Below, one piece after another: positions 28,175 to 36,596 of a stretch of DNA of 64,000 nt (positions are counted from its first letter, which is position 1; every line of letters begins with the position of its first letter). The notes beneath the pieces were generated by a model. The model did no database searches and had not been told where the DNA came from. It saw only the letters and a list, made by a program, of their open reading frames with translations. The DNA comes from Hoeflea ulvae (GTDB taxonomy: Bacteria > Pseudomonadota > Alphaproteobacteria > Rhizobiales > Rhizobiaceae), in contig NZ_JAOVZQ010000001.1 of assembly GCF_026619435.1 (NCBI RefSeq), forward strand, positions 3,169,501-3,233,500, given 5' to 3'. Both the position numbers and the translations under genes were made by a program.

Positions 28175-28185
28175 TGGTATTACCA
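28175..28185 (+). promoter_or_regulatory. GntR-type operator for the plus-strand TIM barrel-Gfo/Idh unit
   Basis: TGGTATTACCA is the fourth TGGTNNNACCA site of the island. It lies 24 bases upstream of the GTG start at 28210. TATTTT at 28170-28175 directly before it may be a -10 element, but I found no good -35. Operators at 28035 and 28175 are 140 bases apart in the divergent promoter region. Confidence 0.55.
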
Positions 28186-28209
28186 GTTACCGTCAAAACG
28201 AGGAACGCT

Positions 28210-29082
28210 GTGAAAATCGGGATGAACATGTTTCTGTGGGCCACCCATATCGGCCCGGAACACGAACCGCTGCTGCGCGCGCTCAAGGCGACCGGCTATG
28301 ACGGGGTGGAAATTCCGGTCTTCGAGGGCGACGTCAGCCATTACACCGAGCTTGGCCGCATGCTCGACGATATCGGGCTCGAACGCACCGCGGTCACGGC
28401 GATGGGCGACCCCGCGATGAACCTGATCGGGCCGGATGCGGCGCGTGCCCGCGGCGTCGACTACATGCGCGCCACGCTAGACAGGACACAGGCGCTCGGC
28501 GCCAGGTTGATCTGCGGCCCGCTGCATTCGACGCTGGGGCATTTCTCCGGCGAAGGCCCGACGGCTGATGAATTGTCACGCTCGGTCGCTTCGCAGCGCC
28601 TGATCGGCGACCATGCGGCGGGCTTGGGCATCACCATTGCGCTCGAAGCGCTCAACCGCTTCGAATGCTACCTGGTCAACACCATGGATGCCCTGGCAGC
28701 GCATCTGGTCGAGATCGGCCATCCGAATATCCGCGCCATGTACGACACCTTCCATGCCAATATCGAGGAAGCCGACCCGATCGGGGCGCTGAACCGCAAC
28801 GCCGATGTGGTCGCCCACATCCATATTTCCGAAAATGACCGGGGTGTGCCCGGCCGCGGAAACATTCCGTGGCGCGAGACCTATGCCGCGATAGTCGAAA
28901 CCGGTTATGACGGATGGCTGACGATTGAAAGTTTCGGCCGCGGCCTGCCCGATCTGGCGGCAGCGACAAAAGTATGGAGAGACTTCGCCGAGAGCCCGGA
29001 AGCGGTGTATCGAGACGGATACAAACATATTACAAGGTCACTCAAGGCGGCCGAACTATTTTCTGGAGGAGAAAACCGATGA
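28210..29082 (+). CDS. TIM-barrel ketose 3-epimerase-like protein (D-tagatose/D-psicose 3-epimerase family)
   Basis: A 290-residue protein strongly patterned on ketose 3-epimerases, which invert C3 of ketoses through a metal-bound enediolate. Motifs are ALEALNRFECYLVN (Glu near residue 150), MYDTFHANIEEAD (Asp and His near residue 183), HIHISENDRGVPGRG (near residue 210) and the last ligand TIESFGR near residue 245. I choose the GTG at 28210 (MKIGMNMFLW) because GAGG lies 6 bases upstream and it follows the operator; the open frame reaches back to 28129. It overlaps the next gene (ATGA). Confidence 0.87.
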   Translation: MKIGMNMFLWATHIGPEHEPLLRALKATGYDGVEIPVFEGDVSHYTELGRMLDDIGLERTAVTAMGDPAMNLIGPDAARARGVDYMRATLDRTQALGARLICGPLHSTLGHFSGEGPTADELSRSVASQRLIGDHAAGLGITIALEALNRFECYLVNTMDALAAHLVEIGHPNIRAMYDTFHANIEEADPIGALNRNADVVAHIHISENDRGVPGRGNIPWRETYAAIVETGYDGWLTIESFGRGLPDLAAATKVWRDFAESPEAVYRDGYKHITRSLKAAELFSGGENR

Positions 29083-30134
29083 AAACCATCAAGGGTCCAG
29101 CGCTGTTTCTGGCGCAATTTGCAAGCGACGAGGCACCGTTTGATTCCTGGGCCTCGATCACCAAATGGGCGGCCGATTGCGGCTACAAGGGGGTGCAGGT
29201 CCCGAGCTGGGACGGACGGCTGATCGACCTGCAGAAGGCCGCCGATTCAAAGGACTATTGCGACGAATTCAAGGGCGTCGCAGCCGAAAACGGCGTCGAG
29301 GTCACCGAATTGTCGACCCATCTGCAGGGCCAGCTTGTCGCCGTGCATCCCGCCTATGACGAGGCTTTTGACGGATTTGCGGCGCCGGAAGTGCGCGGCA
29401 ATCCCAAGGCGCGGCAGGAATGGGCGGTCAACCAGGTGCGGCTGGCGCTGACTGCCTCCAAACACATGGGCATCGGCGCGATGGCGAGCTTTTCCGGCGC
29501 GCTGGCCTGGCCCTATGTCTATCCGTGGCCGCAACGGCCGGCCGGACTGGTCGAGACCGCCTTTGACGAACTGGCCAGACGCTGGCGGCCGATCCTTGAT
29601 CACGCCGAGGATTGCGGCGTCGATGTCTGCTACGAAATTCACCCCAGTGAAGACCTGCATGACGGCATCACCTTCGAGATGTTTCTGGAGCGCGTTGGCA
29701 ACCATGCCCGCTGCAACATGCTCTACGACCCGTCGCATTACCTGCTGCAATGCCTCGACTACATCGACAACATCGACATCTACAAGGACCGGATCAAGAT
29801 GTTCCACGTCAAGGATGCCGAGTTCAATCCGACCGGACGCCAGGGCGTCTATTCGGGGTACCAGCCGTGGGTGGACCGGGCCGGACGGTTTCGCTCGCTC
29901 GGCGACGGACAAGTCGATTTCGGCGCGATCTTCTCGAAGATGGCCGCCAATGATTTTGACGGCTGGGCCGTGGTCGAATGGGAATGCTGCCTAAAACACC
30001 CCGAAGACGGCGCACGCGAAGGCGCGCAGTTTGTCTCCGACCATATCATCCGCGTCACCGAGCGCGCCTTCGACGATTTCGCCGATGGCGGCACCGACGA
30101 CGCCGCCAATCGCCGCATGCTCGGCATTTCGTGA
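29079..30134 (+). CDS. Sugar phosphate isomerase/epimerase family TIM-barrel protein
   Basis: A 351-residue AP-endonuclease-2/xylose-isomerase-like TIM barrel, larger than the two epimerase-like neighbours. Likely metal ligands are in CYEIHPSEDLHDG (Glu, His; near residue 188), LYDPSHYLLQ (Asp, His; near residue 220), FHVKDAEF (His; near residue 247) and VVEWECCLKHP near residue 302. GGAGGAG lies 7 bases upstream of the ATG, which overlaps the previous stop. Proteins of this size class paired with a Gfo/Idh/MocA oxidoreductase occur in pathways that oxidise a sugar at C3 and then epimerise or eliminate it; assignment to such chemistry here is inference. Confidence 0.85.
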   Translation: MKTIKGPALFLAQFASDEAPFDSWASITKWAADCGYKGVQVPSWDGRLIDLQKAADSKDYCDEFKGVAAENGVEVTELSTHLQGQLVAVHPAYDEAFDGFAAPEVRGNPKARQEWAVNQVRLALTASKHMGIGAMASFSGALAWPYVYPWPQRPAGLVETAFDELARRWRPILDHAEDCGVDVCYEIHPSEDLHDGITFEMFLERVGNHARCNMLYDPSHYLLQCLDYIDNIDIYKDRIKMFHVKDAEFNPTGRQGVYSGYQPWVDRAGRFRSLGDGQVDFGAIFSKMAANDFDGWAVVEWECCLKHPEDGAREGAQFVSDHIIRVTERAFDDFADGGTDDAANRRMLGIS

Positions 30135-30148
30135 GCGGGAGGGACACA

Positions 30149-31336
30149 ATGGCTATCGAAGGTTCCAGCACCTCATCCACGCGCCGCATTCGTCTCGGCA
30201 TGGTCGGCGGCGGGCGCGACGCATTCATCGGCGGCGTGCACCGCATCGCCTCGCGCATCGACGATCGCTATGAGCTGGTCGCCGGTGCATTTTCCTCCAC
30301 GCCCGAGAAATCAAAGGCCTCGGCCGCCGATCTCGGCGTGGCGGACGACCGCGCCTATGGCGATTATGTCGAGATGGCCAAGCGGGAAGCGCGGTTGAAA
30401 AACGGCATTGAGGCGGTGGCGATCGTCACCCCCAATCACATGCACTTCCCCGTCGCGCGCGAATTCCTCAAGCGCGGCATCCATGTGATCTGCGACAAGC
30501 CGCTGACCTCGACGCTGGCCGACGCCCGCAAGCTGGCGAAAGTGGCCGAGGCGTCAGGCGCGCTGTTCGTGCTGACCCACAACTACACCGGCTATCCGAT
30601 GATCCGGCAGGCACGCGAGATGATCGCCCGGGGAGACATCGGCGCCATCCGGCTGGTGCAGGTCGAATATGCCCAGGACTGGCTGTCGGAACCGCTCGAG
30701 GAAACCGGGCAGAAACAGGCCGGCTGGCGCACCGATCCGGCGCAGTCGGGTGCCGGCGGCTCGACTGGCGACATCGGCACCCATGCCTTCAACCTGGCAA
30801 GCTTTGTCTCGGGGCTCGAACTCTCCCAGCTCTGCGCCGATCTCGATAGTTTTGTCGAAGGCCGGCAGCTTGATGACAACGGCCATGTGCTGATGCGGTT
30901 TTCGGGCGGCGCCAAGGGCATGCTGTGGTGCAGCCAGGTCGCACCCGGCAACGAGAATGCCCTGAAACTGCGCATCTATGGCGAAAAGGGCGGGCTCGAA
31001 TGGGCCCAGGAAGATCCCAACTACCTCTGGTACACGCCGCTGGGACAGCCCAAGCAGCTGCTCACCCGCAACGGCGCTGGCGCCACAGCCGCCGGACAAC
31101 GGCTCAGCCGCATTCCCGGCGGCCATCCCGAGGGCTATCTCGAAGGCTTCGCCAATATCTACACCGAAGCCGCCGATGCCATTGTCGCCCGCCGCAGCGG
31201 CAATCCGATACCCGATGGCGTGATGTTCCCCGGCATTGACGAGGGCCTCGCCGGCGTCGCCTTCGTCACGGCCTGCGTGGAATCCTCGCGCCGTGGCGGA
31301 AGCTGGGTGAAATTCGGTACCTATTGCAAGCGCTGA
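30149..31336 (+). CDS. Gfo/Idh/MocA-family NAD(P)-dependent oxidoreductase
   Basis: A 395-residue sugar or cyclitol dehydrogenase. The N-terminal Rossmann motif is RLGMVGGGRDAFIGGVHR near residues 14-31, and the conserved catalytic-lysine motif of the family is ICDKPLTSTL near residue 115 (EKP/DKP). The C-terminal domain contains GAGGSTGDIGTHAFNL near residue 202, with the Asp/His pair typical of this family. GGGAGG lies 7 bases upstream of the ATG at 30149. It is the last gene of the unit, and a strong terminator follows. It probably oxidises a hydroxyl of the imported sugar; substrate unknown. Confidence 0.9.
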   Translation: MAIEGSSTSSTRRIRLGMVGGGRDAFIGGVHRIASRIDDRYELVAGAFSSTPEKSKASAADLGVADDRAYGDYVEMAKREARLKNGIEAVAIVTPNHMHFPVAREFLKRGIHVICDKPLTSTLADARKLAKVAEASGALFVLTHNYTGYPMIRQAREMIARGDIGAIRLVQVEYAQDWLSEPLEETGQKQAGWRTDPAQSGAGGSTGDIGTHAFNLASFVSGLELSQLCADLDSFVEGRQLDDNGHVLMRFSGGAKGMLWCSQVAPGNENALKLRIYGEKGGLEWAQEDPNYLWYTPLGQPKQLLTRNGAGATAAGQRLSRIPGGHPEGYLEGFANIYTEAADAIVARRSGNPIPDGVMFPGIDEGLAGVAFVTACVESSRRGGSWVKFGTYCKR

Positions 31337-31380
31337 AGCCCGTTCCGGGTTGAGGTGACTGAACGCCAGACCGCGCGAAA

Positions 31381-31413
31381 CTGAAGTGCCGGCAAGATCT
31401 GCCGGCACTTCAG
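31381..31413. terminator. Bidirectional terminator hairpin
   Basis: CTGAAGTGCCGGCA-AGATC-TGCCGGCACTTCAG is a perfect 14-base stem with a 5-base loop, between convergent genes (Gfo/Idh ending at 31336 and the AI-2E gene ending at 31484). It probably ends transcription from both sides and marks the right boundary of the carbohydrate island. Confidence 0.8.
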
Positions 31414-31483
31414 TGCATTTATGAGATCACGACAAGGCGTGGCAACGAACCGGAGCCGCGTGCCGCGTCAATGCGAGCCGCGC

Positions 31484-32539
31484 TCAGCCATCCTCGGGTT
31501 CATTGGCAAACAGCGACCAGGCCGAAATGAACATGGCGGCGATCAGCGGCCCGACAATGAACCCGTTGATGCCGAACAGCGCCATGCCGCCAACCGTCGA
31601 AATCAGCACGACATAATCCGGAAGCTTCGATTCCTTGCCGACCAGAGGCGGCCGCAGCAAATTGTCGATCAGGCCGATGACGAAGAGGCCGACCATGATC
31701 AGGACCACGCCCTTGATCCAGGCGCCGCTGAACAGGAAGAACACCGCTGCAGGGGCCCAGATGAAGGCCGCGCCGACGGCGGGCAGCATCGAAAAGAAGG
31801 TCATGACCACGCCCCACAGCAGCGCCGCCTCGACCCCCAGCGCCCAGAATGTGACGCCGCCGATAGTGCCCTGGATCATCGCGATGATGATGTTGCCGCG
31901 CACCGTGGCATTGATGACGGAAGTGAATTTTTCGAGGAACTGGCGGGAATAGTCGCTGCTGAGCGGCATCCCGCGCTTGATCCTGTCGACCAGGCCCTCG
32001 CCGTCGCGAAACAGGAAGAACAGCAGATAGAGCATGATCCCGGATCCGATGAAGAAGTTCAGCGTGGTCTCGCCCAGATTGACCAGGTGCCCCGCCATCG
32101 ACTGGCTGGCCTGCATGATCCCGCCGGAGAACTTGTCGCGGAGTTCGGGAAAATCGCCAAGCTGGATCGGCGTCCAGCGCTCGATGAAGCTCGGCACCGC
32201 GCTGGCAATGGTCTCGATGCGCCCCTGCAGGTCAAATTCCGGATCGCTGACCTTCTGGTAGAGGCTCGCGCCCTCCTGGGCGATGGAAGCGAAGATGACC
32301 ACGACGGGAATGATCACGAGACAGATGCACATCAAGACGCACAGCAGTGCCGCCGCCCCCTTCCGGCCCCTGAGCCGGCGAAGCAGGAACTGCTGCACCG
32401 GATGGAAGATGATCGCCAGGATCACCGCCCACAGGATGGCGGTATAGAACGGGGAAAGCAGAATGCAGAATGCCACCGTGATCAGCGCCAGCATCAGATA
32501 GAAGCTCACATGCTCAACCGAGCTCTTGTTCTGTTCCAT
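31484..32539 (-). CDS. AI-2E family transporter (TqsA/PerM-like permease)
   Basis: A 350-residue inner-membrane protein with about seven to eight hydrophobic helices and the family block MLPAVGAAFIWAPAAVFFLF near residues 250-270, followed by GLIDNLLRPPLVG, a motif shared by AI-2E/YdbI proteins. Members export or exchange small molecules; few have known substrates and the AI-2 link is only partly supported. The ATG giving MEQNKSSVEH has AAGGA seven bases upstream. It stands alone, convergent with the preceding island. Confidence 0.88.
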   Translation of the reverse strand: MEQNKSSVEHVSFYLMLALITVAFCILLSPFYTAILWAVILAIIFHPVQQFLLRRLRGRKGAAALLCVLMCICLVIIPVVVIFASIAQEGASLYQKVSDPEFDLQGRIETIASAVPSFIERWTPIQLGDFPELRDKFSGGIMQASQSMAGHLVNLGETTLNFFIGSGIMLYLLFFLFRDGEGLVDRIKRGMPLSSDYSRQFLEKFTSVINATVRGNIIIAMIQGTIGGVTFWALGVEAALLWGVVMTFFSMLPAVGAAFIWAPAAVFFLFSGAWIKGVVLIMVGLFVIGLIDNLLRPPLVGKESKLPDYVVLISTVGGMALFGINGFIVGPLIAAMFISAWSLFANEPEDG

Positions 32540-32784
32540 AGCGGATCCTTCACAACACGGCGTTGCCGGGCAGGAGCAGGTGCTGCTCGTCAACCGCTAT
32601 GTAGCCGACACGCCCGGATTGTCCAAGCGCCATCCACGGCCCGTCAGCCGTAACGGCAGTCGGCGCGGCAAGATCGGCGGATGGATGTCCCGTTTCAGAT
32701 TCATGGCGGCGGATTGCGCTATATCAAATCCCCCGTGCTGCGATGCGCTATAAATCAGTCCCGGACCAGATTGAGGGAATGATG

Positions 32785-33060
32785 ATGACACAGCCCAGCC
32801 TGAGGGACGAGATTGCAGGCCTGCGCGCGGAAGTCGAGCAATTGCGTCGCGCATCCGCTCAGCCCAGGCCGGACCCCGACCCCGCCAATCCCGACTCCGA
32901 CACCCCGCCCGACGAGATCCAGAGTCTGCTCGCCGAAGTCTCCGGCCTTGTGCAGACCATGCTCGACGAGGCCGAGGAAAGCTTCACCGAACATCCGGTC
33001 GCGTCGGTTTCAGCCGCGCTGGCGCTCGGCATCGTCATTGGCCGTCTAACAGCAAGGTAA
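32785..33060 (+). CDS. DUF883/YqjD-like small membrane-anchored protein
   Basis: A 91-residue protein with an N-terminal coiled coil (LRDEIAGLRAEVEQLRRA), a Pro/Asp-rich linker, a second helix, and a C-terminal glycine/alanine helix EHPVASVSAALALGIVIGRL like the membrane anchor of ElaB/YqjD proteins, which tether ribosomes to the membrane in stationary phase. Three ATGs in a row occur; the third (32785) has the best spacing to GAGGG. It is followed by a YqjE-like gene 9 bases on, the same order as E. coli yqjD-yqjE. Confidence 0.7.
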   Translation: MTQPSLRDEIAGLRAEVEQLRRASAQPRPDPDPANPDSDTPPDEIQSLLAEVSGLVQTMLDEAEESFTEHPVASVSAALALGIVIGRLTAR

Positions 33061-33069
33061 TGTGAAGCC

Positions 33070-33543
33070 ATGTCAGTCCATACAATCGTCAGGATCCTGC
33101 GCCTTTATCTCCGCTCCGAACTGATGGTCGGCGAGATCCGTCTGAAGCTGCAGTTGCGGAAATTCTCGCTGATGATCTTTGCGACGCTGATCACCCTGAT
33201 GGCGCTGGTGTTTCTCAACATCGCCACCTATCAGTGGCTGCTCGCCGGCTGGGGCGCAATCCATGCGCCGCTGATACTTGCCGTCGCCAATATCGGCCTC
33301 GCCGTCATTCTCGTTATCATAGCCTCCTTCACCAGTCCCGGCCCCGACCTCGCCGCCGCCGGGGAACTGCGCGACCTGACCTCGGCGACGCTGGAAAACG
33401 AGTTGAAATCGAATCCGGCATCGGCCGCATTCGGAAGCATTGCGGGTCTCAACGGCTTCAAGGGCTGGGACAATGCCCGGCTTCTGGTTCCGGTCATCTC
33501 CGCCATCATCCGCAGCCTGCGACGCCGCAAGACGGAGTCCTGA
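33070..33543 (+). CDS. YqjE/holin-superfamily-like membrane protein
   Basis: A 157-residue protein with two strong transmembrane helices (about residues 34-55 and 65-90) and a basic N-terminal amphipathic region; the C-terminus ends in a basic tail RSLRRRKTES. The arrangement matches the phage-holin-superfamily or YqjE proteins found next to DUF883 genes. No lytic function is implied by this family. Function in envelope stress is inferred from the neighbouring gene. Confidence 0.65.
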   Translation: MSVHTIVRILRLYLRSELMVGEIRLKLQLRKFSLMIFATLITLMALVFLNIATYQWLLAGWGAIHAPLILAVANIGLAVILVIIASFTSPGPDLAAAGELRDLTSATLENELKSNPASAAFGSIAGLNGFKGWDNARLLVPVISAIIRSLRRRKTES

Positions 33544-33622
33544 CAGGTTCAAAACCTCAACGCGCCTGCGCTCACCGCGCCTGCCTGCGCTCAACCCATC
33601 CACCCAAGACAAGGAAACGACA

Positions 33623-33859
33623 ATGGCCGACCTCAACAAAATGACCGAAGAGCTCAAACAGAATTATGATGAAATCAAGCTCAAGGTGCATCTCGGCTCG
33701 AAGGATGCGCAGGACGAATGGGACGAGCTTCAGGAGCGCTGGAGACATTTTGAAAGCCAGGCAAACCTGAAAAAGAGCAAGGAAGACCTGGGCGATGCCC
33801 TCGAGATCCTCGGCTCGGAACTCAAGCAGGCCTTTGACCGGATCCGCAAGGCTCTCTGA
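33623..33859 (+). CDS. Small soluble coiled-coil protein, third member of the YqjD/YqjE-like trio
   Basis: A 78-residue, highly charged helical protein (MADLNKMTEELKQNYDEIKL onwards) with no membrane segment. AAGGAA lies 7 bases upstream of the ATG. It follows the YqjE-like gene by 79 bases and may be in the same operon. In E. coli the third gene of this neighbourhood, yqjK, is also small and uncharacterised. I do not recognise a specific family; short Glu/Lys-rich helical proteins of this sort are common in alphaproteobacteria. Confidence 0.6.
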   Translation: MADLNKMTEELKQNYDEIKLKVHLGSKDAQDEWDELQERWRHFESQANLKKSKEDLGDALEILGSELKQAFDRIRKAL

Positions 33860-33928
33860 ACGCGAAAGGCGCGAACGCTTCGGCGCCATTTCCGGCACGC
33901 GCCAGCCGGAATGGCGCCATGGGCCCCG

Positions 33929-35065
33929 CTAGGGACGCGCCAGAACGCCACCGGTGGCGGGCTCCTTCACGCCGGTAGTGCCGGGATAGGTCAGCGGCAG
34001 GCCGTGCAGCGAGCGCACCGCCAGCCAGGCCCAGGCCTCGGCTTCCATCGAATCGCCGTTCAGACCCGCCTCTTCCGCCACAATCACGCGGCCCGAATGC
34101 CGGGTGGCGACGGTCAGGTCCTCGACGATGATCCGGTTGTGGCGGCCGCCGCCGGTCAGGATCCACAGTTTCGGCTTGGCCGGAAAATGCGCTTGCGCCT
34201 TGGCAATGGCTGCGGCTGAAACAAAGGCGAGCGTGCGCGCGCCATCTTCAAGCCCGGCCTCGTCATCGGCGGGCAGCGTGAAATCATTGCGGTCAAGCGA
34301 GATACGTTCTTTGGCTGTGAAGAAGGGCGAGGCCAGATAGCGGTTGGCGAGCCCCGACAGCACCCGCCCCTCCGAGGCGATGGCGCCGCCGGAATCATAG
34401 GGAATGCCGGCATGGCGCGCCACCCACTGGTCAATCAGCGTGTTGCCCGGGCCGCTGTCGAAGGCCAGCAATTCGGATTGCGGATCGACATAGGTGATGT
34501 TGGAAATGCCGCCGATATTGACGAAGGCCACCGGCGTCTCGCTGGCCAAATCGTCAGGCAATCCGGCCGCCAGCGCGCGGTGATAGGCCGGGACCAGCGG
34601 CGCGCCCTGCCCGCCCAGCGTCATGTCGTGAGCGCGGAGATCATAGACGACATCGATACCCAGCCGTTTCGCCATCCGCTGGCCGTCGCCCAGTTGCACC
34701 GTCAGCGCCTTGAGCGGCCGGTGCAGCACGGTCTGGCCGTGAAAGCCTATCACATCAATATCCGTGGCCTCCAGCCCTTCCCGCGCCAGAAAGGCTTCGA
34801 CCGTCGCCGCATGCCGGTCGGTCAGGTCGGCCTCCAGCCCGGCCAGATCGTCCGGCCGGTCGCTGCGGGCGTCGATGCTTTTGGCGGTTTCAAGAGCTGC
34901 CTCGAGCCGCTTGCGGAAGGCCGCGTCATAGGGCGTGGACGAAGAGGCGCCGCGATGCACAATGCTGTCGCCGTCGGTCTCGAGCATGGCCAGGTCGATC
35001 CCGTCCATCGAGGTGCCGCTCATCAGACCGATCGCCCGTTTGAGATCGCTGCCAGTCGCCATCAT
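33929..35065 (-). CDS. anmK: Anhydro-N-acetylmuramic acid kinase
   Basis: AnmK phosphorylates 1,6-anhydro-MurNAc during cell-wall recycling, yielding MurNAc-6-phosphate with ring opening. The 378-residue product carries the family N-terminus [18 protein letters not shown] (near residues 11-28), [14 protein letters not shown] near residue 107, the block [13 protein letters not shown] near residue 183, and [13 protein letters not shown] near residue 205 with the catalytic Asp region. The start is the double ATG at 35065; a longer frame has no support. It is divergent from tyrS, an arrangement I recall as common in Rhizobiales. Confidence 0.95.
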   Translation of the reverse strand: MMATGSDLKRAIGLMSGTSMDGIDLAMLETDGDSIVHRGASSSTPYDAAFRKRLEAALETAKSIDARSDRPDDLAGLEADLTDRHAATVEAFLAREGLEATDIDVIGFHGQTVLHRPLKALTVQLGDGQRMAKRLGIDVVYDLRAHDMTLGGQGAPLVPAYHRALAAGLPDDLASETPVAFVNIGGISNITYVDPQSELLAFDSGPGNTLIDQWVARHAGIPYDSGGAIASEGRVLSGLANRYLASPFFTAKERISLDRNDFTLPADDEAGLEDGARTLAFVSAAAIAKAQAHFPAKPKLWILTGGGRHNRIIVEDLTVATRHSGRVIVAEEAGLNGDSMEAEAWAWLAVRSLHGLPLTYPGTTGVKEPATGGVLARP

Positions 35066-35276
35066 CCGCTGTCCCTGTTGATCGGCTGCTCCTCTTTTAG
35101 GAATCAGCCCCGTTGCGGGTGAGAACCTACATGCCCAAGCAGTGTCCGTCAGCAACGGAAGCGTGGCCTGAGTTGAATGCGCCTGCCGCTAATGCTAAAG
35201 GCCCGCCCGGGCACCACATACTGATCGGCGCCCCTTATGTTTCCGGAACAGCCGAGATAACCGCAAGGACAGTGAT

Positions 35277-36530
35277 ATGTCAGCCTTCAAGTCCGATTTC
35301 CTGCGCACTCTTTCCGAGCGCGGGTTCATTCACCAGGCCTCCGACGAGAAGGGCCTTGATGATCTGTTCCGGACAGAGACGGTCACGGCCTATATCGGCT
35401 TCGACCCGACCGCCTCGAGCCTTCACGCCGGCGGTCTGATCCAGATCATGATGCTGCACTGGATGCAGCAGACCGGTCACCGGCCAATCGCGCTGATGGG
35501 CGGCGGCACCGGCATGGTCGGCGACCCCTCCTTCAAGGATGAGGCGCGCAAGCTGATGACGCCGGAACTGATCAACGAGAACATCGCCGGCATCAAGAGC
35601 GTCTTTTCCAATTACCTCACCTTCGGTGACGGTCCGCAGGACGCGGTGATGGCCAACAATGCCGACTGGCTGATGGGCCTCAACTATGTCGAGTTCCTGC
35701 GCGATGTCGGCCGCCATTTCTCGGTCAACCGGATGCTGGCCTTCGATTCGGTCAAGACCCGGCTCGACCGCGAGCAGTCGCTGTCGTTCCCGGAATTCAA
35801 CTACATGATTCTCCAGGCCTATGATTTCGTCGAGCTCAACAAGCGCTATGGCTGCCGCCTGCAGATGGGCGGATCGGACCAGTGGGGCAACATCATCAAC
35901 GGCATTGATCTCGGTCACCGCATGGACTGCCCGCAGCTCTACGCGCTGACCTCGCCGCTTCTGACCACCTCTTCGGGCGCCAAGATGGGCAAATCCGCCA
36001 ATGGCGCGATCTGGCTCAACGCCGACATGCTCGGCGCCTACGAGTTCTGGCAGTACTGGCGCAATTCGGAAGATGCCGATGTCAGCCGCTTTCTCAAGCT
36101 CTACACCACCCTGCCACTCGACGAGATTGCCAGGCTGGACGCGCTGGGCGGCGCCGAGATCAACGAAGCCAAGAAGATCCTGGCGACCGAGGTTACCGCC
36201 ATGCTGCACGGCCGTGCCGCAGCCGAGCAGGCATCTGCGACCGCGCGCAAGACCTTTGAAGAGGGCCAGACCGCAACCGATCTGCCCTCCATCACGGTCG
36301 CCGCGTCCGAGCTAGATGCCGGCATCGGCCTGCTGGCGCTGTTCGTTCAGGCCGGTCTCGCCGGCTCCAATGGCGAAGCCCGCCGCCATGTCCAGGGCGG
36401 CGCGATCAAGCTCAACGACGTGGCCATCAGCGACGACAAGACCATGGTCAATTCCGGCTTCCTCAACGACGATGGCGTCATCAAGCTGTCGCTGGGCAAG
36501 AAGAAGCACGTGCTGGTGCGTCCGCAATAG
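35277..36530 (+). CDS. tyrS: Tyrosyl-tRNA synthetase
   Basis: A class I aminoacyl-tRNA synthetase, 417 residues. The HIGH-type motif appears as [19 protein letters not shown] near residues 42-60, the tyrosine-binding region includes [11 protein letters not shown] near residue 198, and the KMSKS loop is [10 protein letters not shown] near residue 236. The last about 65 residues form an S4 RNA-binding domain ([19 protein letters not shown]). The ATG at 35277 has AAGGA upstream. No T-box-like leader was seen, as expected outside Firmicutes. Confidence 0.97.
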   Translation: MSAFKSDFLRTLSERGFIHQASDEKGLDDLFRTETVTAYIGFDPTASSLHAGGLIQIMMLHWMQQTGHRPIALMGGGTGMVGDPSFKDEARKLMTPELINENIAGIKSVFSNYLTFGDGPQDAVMANNADWLMGLNYVEFLRDVGRHFSVNRMLAFDSVKTRLDREQSLSFPEFNYMILQAYDFVELNKRYGCRLQMGGSDQWGNIINGIDLGHRMDCPQLYALTSPLLTTSSGAKMGKSANGAIWLNADMLGAYEFWQYWRNSEDADVSRFLKLYTTLPLDEIARLDALGGAEINEAKKILATEVTAMLHGRAAAEQASATARKTFEEGQTATDLPSITVAASELDAGIGLLALFVQAGLAGSNGEARRHVQGGAIKLNDVAISDDKTMVNSGFLNDDGVIKLSLGKKKHVLVRPQ

Positions 36531-36560
36531 GCCGCGACCCGGCTGAAACAAACCCGATCA

Positions 36561-36590
36561 ATGCCGCCGGAGCACCTGTTTCGGCGGCGT
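36561..36590. terminator. Possible bidirectional terminator between tyrS and the DUF3971 gene
   Basis: GCCGCCG and CGGCGGC (36563-36569 and 36582-36588) form a 7-base stem, extendable by G-U and A-U pairs, in the 66-base gap between convergent genes. There is no long U-run, so confidence is modest. Confidence 0.4.
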
Positions 36591-36596
36591 TGTGCA

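Noticed and set aside
31421..32653. 410-codon plus-strand frame opposite the AI-2E permease
   Set aside because: Asp/His/Arg/Gln-rich antisense composition and no ribosome-binding site; the minus-strand permease is clearly real.
33070..33543. Phage remnant suggested by the holin-superfamily-like protein
   Set aside because: No other phage genes are nearby, and the DUF883/YqjE pairing is a chromosomal housekeeping arrangement.
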